A stretch of 64,000 nucleotides of DNA, taken from positions 1 to 64,000 of the forward strand of contig JAUVAS010000003.1 of NCBI GenBank assembly GCA_030591585.1, in the 5' to 3' direction. The notes below the pieces were generated by a model. It was not told where the DNA came from. It searched no databases and saw only the letters and a list, made by a program, of their open reading frames with translations. Positions 61,282-64,000 of the stretch are shown one piece after another. The position numbers and the translations under genes are program-made. Every line of letters starts with the position of its first letter. Position 1 is the stretch's first letter. Source of the DNA: Flavobacterium sp. (GTDB lineage Bacteria > Bacteroidota > Bacteroidia > Flavobacteriales > Flavobacteriaceae).

Positions 61282-61953
61282 ATGCTTTCCTTTTTTTCGA
61301 GATATAAATTTTTAGGGGTAGTGCTTTTTGTGCTCTCATCAATTGTCATTACAATCATATATCAAATTCTAAGACCTAATGAAATACTTCCTGTTTTTCA
61401 ACCTGCTGAAGTAAATTACGAATTGGTAGACAGTACCATTCAACACGTAAAAAAGTACCATACCATTGCCGGTTTTTCATTAATCAATCAAAACGGAAAA
61501 ATCATCACTCAAGAAAATTATAAAGATAAAATCTATGTAGCAGATTTCTTTTTTACCACCTGCCTAACCATTTGCCCTATTATGACTGATAATATGGTGG
61601 TGATTCAAGAAAAATTAAAAAACGATTCTGAAGTGATGTTGCTTTCACATTCGGTTACTCCTGTTATTGACAGTGTGGCACAACTTAAAAAATACGCACT
61701 AGAAAAAGGGGTTGATGACACTAAATGGAACTTAGTTACAGGCGATAAAAAACAAATCTACACATTAGCTCGAAAATCGTACCTCGCAGTAAAAGAAGAT
61801 GGAAATGGGGATGAATACGATATGATCCATACCGAAAACTTCATCTTAGTGGACAAAAAAAAACGTATTCGAGGGTTTTATGACGGCACTAAAAATGAGG
61901 ATATTGAACAACTTTTAAAGGATATTGAGACTCTTAAAAAGGAAGATAAATAA
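61282..61953 (+). CDS. SCO1/SenC-family protein
   Basis: 223 residues. N-terminal membrane anchor (FLGVVLFVLSSIVITIIY), thioredoxin-like fold with CLTIC (94-98) and a downstream His in HTENFILVD. SCO proteins bind copper and help assemble the CuA site of cytochrome c oxidase on the outer face of the membrane. The possible CRP/FNR site upstream fits respiratory control. Confidence 0.93.
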   Translation: MLSFFSRYKFLGVVLFVLSSIVITIIYQILRPNEILPVFQPAEVNYELVDSTIQHVKKYHTIAGFSLINQNGKIITQENYKDKIYVADFFFTTCLTICPIMTDNMVVIQEKLKNDSEVMLLSHSVTPVIDSVAQLKKYALEKGVDDTKWNLVTGDKKQIYTLARKSYLAVKEDGNGDEYDMIHTENFILVDKKKRIRGFYDGTKNEDIEQLLKDIETLKKEDK

Positions 61954-62094
61954 ATATCGAAGGCTTCTGTTTTATGCCTAAAGAACTTTTCTGAATTATT
62001 ATATATAAGATAATTCAATCTTTTATTAAACTACATTTTCCTATGTCGTTTTGATAGTTTACATTTGTTGTTTAAAATCAATCTAAATAACACA
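61954..62094. other. Intergenic, promoter region of feoAB
   Basis: About 140 bases. No terminator is obvious. An iron-responsive promoter for feoAB is expected here, but no Fur box was identified. Confidence 0.4.
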
Positions 62095-62325
62095 ATGACG
62101 TCAATAGCTTCATTAAAAATTGGGCAACGTGCTATCATTAAAGACTTTTCTGTGGAAGCCATTCCTTTGAAACTACTTGAAATGGGGTGTTTGCCAGGAA
62201 ATGAAGTGTCTTTAATTCAGTCTGCTCCATTTAGCGATCCATTATACCTTATCATTAACGGAAGTCATCTAGCCATTAGAAAAGAGATGGCTTCACAGAT
62301 TGAAATTGAACTCCTCCATGGCTAA
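62095..62325 (+). CDS. feoA: FeoA ferrous iron transport protein A
   Basis: 76 residues from ATG 62095; the frame from 62065 adds ten residues not typical of the family. SH3-like FeoA: IASLKIGQRAIIKDF, LLEMGCLPGNEVSLI, DPLYLIINGSHLAIRKE. It works with FeoB in Fe(II) uptake. FeoB starts 8 bases before its stop codon ends. Confidence 0.95.
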   Translation: MTSIASLKIGQRAIIKDFSVEAIPLKLLEMGCLPGNEVSLIQSAPFSDPLYLIINGSHLAIRKEMASQIEIELLHG

Positions 62326-64000
62326 ACAAATAAATGTTGCCCTCATTGGAAACCCAAACACAGGGAAAACTTCTGTTTTTAATATCCTAACTGGCCTTAA
62401 TCAAAAAGTAGGGAATTACCCCGGAATTACAGTTGAAAAAAAACAAGGAACTTGTAAGCTCCATCGCAACCTCAAAGCCCATATCATTGATTTGCCGGGC
62501 ACTTATAGCCTTAATGCTTCTTCGCTCGACGAAAACGTAGTCATAGAATTATTGCTAAATAAAAAAGACAAAGACTATCCAGACGTTGCAGTTATTATTG
62601 CCGATATAGAAAATCTAAAACGAAACTTACTTCTTTTTACACAAATTAAAGATCTAGGAATCCCTTCTATTTTAGTAATCAATATGGCAGATCGTATGAA
62701 ACGAAAAGCGATTACATTAAATGTTGAAAAATTAGAAAAAGAATTAAACACTAAAATTGTCCTACTAAGCGCTCGTAAAAACAGTGGGTTTGATAAACTA
62801 AAAGAACTTATTTCTAACTACAGATCGCTCTCTGTTGAAGCGTGTGTAAATGCTTCAAGTATTGCTCCAGAATATTTTGAAAGACTTCGGAAAGCATTCC
62901 CAAATGAAGACCAGTATAAGCTTTGGTTGGTAATCACTCATGATATTAGCTTCGGAAAACTAAACAGAAATGTGATAAAAGGAAAAGTCCCTTTTCATAC
63001 AAAATCCGTAGGAAACCTGAAGCGTTTAAAGCAAAAAGAAACCATTGTTCGCTATCAATTTATTAATAAAGCACTAAAAGAAACATTAATTATTGACAAA
63101 GCAAATGCCAAAGATTTACGTAGTAAGTTAGACAGAGTGCTCACTCATAAAACATGGGGTTATGTAATTTTCTTCGCTATACTATTTGTAATTTTTCAAG
63201 CTATTTTTGATTGGAGCACTTATCCAATGGATTTTATAGACCGTTCTTTTACTTCCTTGAGTGAATGGCTAAAAAACACTTTACCTGTCGGAGCATTTTC
63301 AGACTTAATAACCGAAGGTATTATACCTGGATTGGGCGGAATTGCAATATTTATCCCTCAAATAGCATTTCTGTTTCTTTTTATATCCATACTCGAAGAA
63401 AGTGGATATATGAGCAGAGTGGTGTTTTTAATGGATCGTATTATGCGTAAATTTGGATTAAGCGGAAAAAGTGTTGTCCCTTTAATTGCTGGTACGGCTT
63501 GTGCTATTCCGGCTATTATGGCTACTAGAAATATTGAAAATTGGAAAGAACGCCTAATTACTATTCTAGTAACTCCATTTACTACCTGCTCGGCGAGGCT
63601 TCCTGTTTATTTGATTATTATCGCAATTGTAATTCCTGAAGGGCGTGTACTCGGCATATTTAGTTATCAAGGATTAACATTACTAGGCTTGTATTTTCTA
63701 GGGTTTAGCTCTGCAATTCTTGCGGCTTATACTTTAGATAAGTACCTACATATAAAAAGTAAATCATTTTTTGTAATTGAAATGCCCAATTACAAACTGC
63801 CAATGGCAAAAAATGTGCTGATAACAGTATTAGAAAAAACGAAAGCATTTGTTTTTGGAGCGGGTAAAATAATTTTAGCCATCTCTATTGTTTTATGGGT
63901 ACTGGCATCTTATGGCCCGGGTGATTTTAATAATGCTGAAAAAATTATACAACAACAATCCGTTTCAGAAAACCTAACACAAGAAGAAGTTGATATTAAA
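62318..64000 (+). CDS. feoB: FeoB ferrous iron transporter, partial
   Basis: Runs off the window; 561 codons visible. G-protein domain with GNPNTGKTS (11-19), the family GNYPGITVEKK and DLPGTYSLN. A GTPase-linked four-helix part is followed by membrane helices from about residue 280, including GGIAIFIPQIAFLFLFISIL and a TACAIPAIMATR gate motif. It transports Fe(II) across the inner membrane. Confidence 0.96.
   Translation, partial: MAKQINVALIGNPNTGKTSVFNILTGLNQKVGNYPGITVEKKQGTCKLHRNLKAHIIDLPGTYSLNASSLDENVVIELLLNKKDKDYPDVAVIIADIENLKRNLLLFTQIKDLGIPSILVINMADRMKRKAITLNVEKLEKELNTKIVLLSARKNSGFDKLKELISNYRSLSVEACVNASSIAPEYFERLRKAFPNEDQYKLWLVITHDISFGKLNRNVIKGKVPFHTKSVGNLKRLKQKETIVRYQFINKALKETLIIDKANAKDLRSKLDRVLTHKTWGYVIFFAILFVIFQAIFDWSTYPMDFIDRSFTSLSEWLKNTLPVGAFSDLITEGIIPGLGGIAIFIPQIAFLFLFISILEESGYMSRVVFLMDRIMRKFGLSGKSVVPLIAGTACAIPAIMATRNIENWKERLITILVTPFTTCSARLPVYLIIIAIVIPEGRVLGIFSYQGLTLLGLYFLGFSSAILAAYTLDKYLHIKSKSFFVIEMPNYKLPMAKNVLITVLEKTKAFVFGAGKIILAISIVLWVLASYGPGDFNNAEKIIQQQSVSENLTQEEVDIK

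Noticed and set aside
1-64000. CRISPR array or retron
   Set aside because: No regularly spaced repeats with unique spacers and no reverse transcriptase motif (YxDD) were seen.

Overview
The window looks like the chromosome of a marine-type member of the Flavobacteriia (Bacteroidota). It is AT-rich, carries two proteins with type IX secretion C-terminal sorting domains, has promoters of the TTG / TAnnTTTG type, and its right end (about 57.6-64 kb) is an ordinary core block: tRNA-Asn, RseP-like M50 protease, M1 aminopeptidase, SCO1-like protein, FeoA and FeoB. Everything left of tRNA-Asn reads as accessory DNA: a large composite integrative and mobilizable region that ends with a serine integrase whose 3' end runs into the tRNA gene. 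The left end of this region was not found and may lie outside the window.

Layout. 0.1-1.6 kb: RHS C-terminal remnant plus a lipoprotein, probably toxin and immunity. 1.8-3.5 kb: an endonuclease/exonuclease/phosphatase (EEP) protein and a membrane protein. 3.5-7.9 kb: coupling-type ATPase, RadC-like protein, DNA adenine methylase and small mobile-element genes. 7.9-11.1 kb: a two-gene nuclease plus HerA module between two 17-bp direct repeats, the second of which overlaps the stop codon of a serine recombinase (11.1-12.9 kb). 13-15 kb: winged-helix, XRE and RNase-H-fold-like genes. 15.6-21.9 kb: a vWA / protein kinase / PP2C phosphatase / unknown-protein operon (TerY-P-triad-like) behind a CARF-like plus sigma-54 AAA+ regulator. 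22.2-25.2 kb: a TPR histidine kinase and response regulator with a tiny lipoprotein upstream. 25.3-31.4 kb: mobilization genes including a second coupling-type ATPase, a ribbon-helix-helix protein and a relaxase that appears split by a frameshift in a run of nine A. 31.4-33.2 kb: HNH nuclease, a block of stacked hairpins, and a leucine-rich secreted protein.

33.3-55.4 kb is a dense row of likely defence or conflict modules. In order: XRE + TIR/deoxyribosyltransferase-like protein + GHKL ATPase fused to a PD-(D/E)XK-like domain; Fic enzyme; unknown protein + metalloprotease convergent with amidohydrolase + EEP; a small gene behind a perfect 20-bp inverted repeat; P-loop NTPase + two-helix membrane protein; STAND NTPase with Cap4-like nuclease and TPRs + HNH protein; and a 1521-residue SF1 helicase / OLD-type ATPase fusion followed by a separate TOPRIM-like protein. 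The last is the most unusual: it contains the parts of Gabija and PARIS in a different arrangement.

The genes work as self-contained cassettes rather than one pathway. The mobilization set and the two serine recombinases explain movement. The cassettes are mostly short, tightly spaced operons (ATGA or TAATG overlaps), and several are bracketed by hairpins or short repeats. All assignments come from reading motifs in the sequence; no database search was run.
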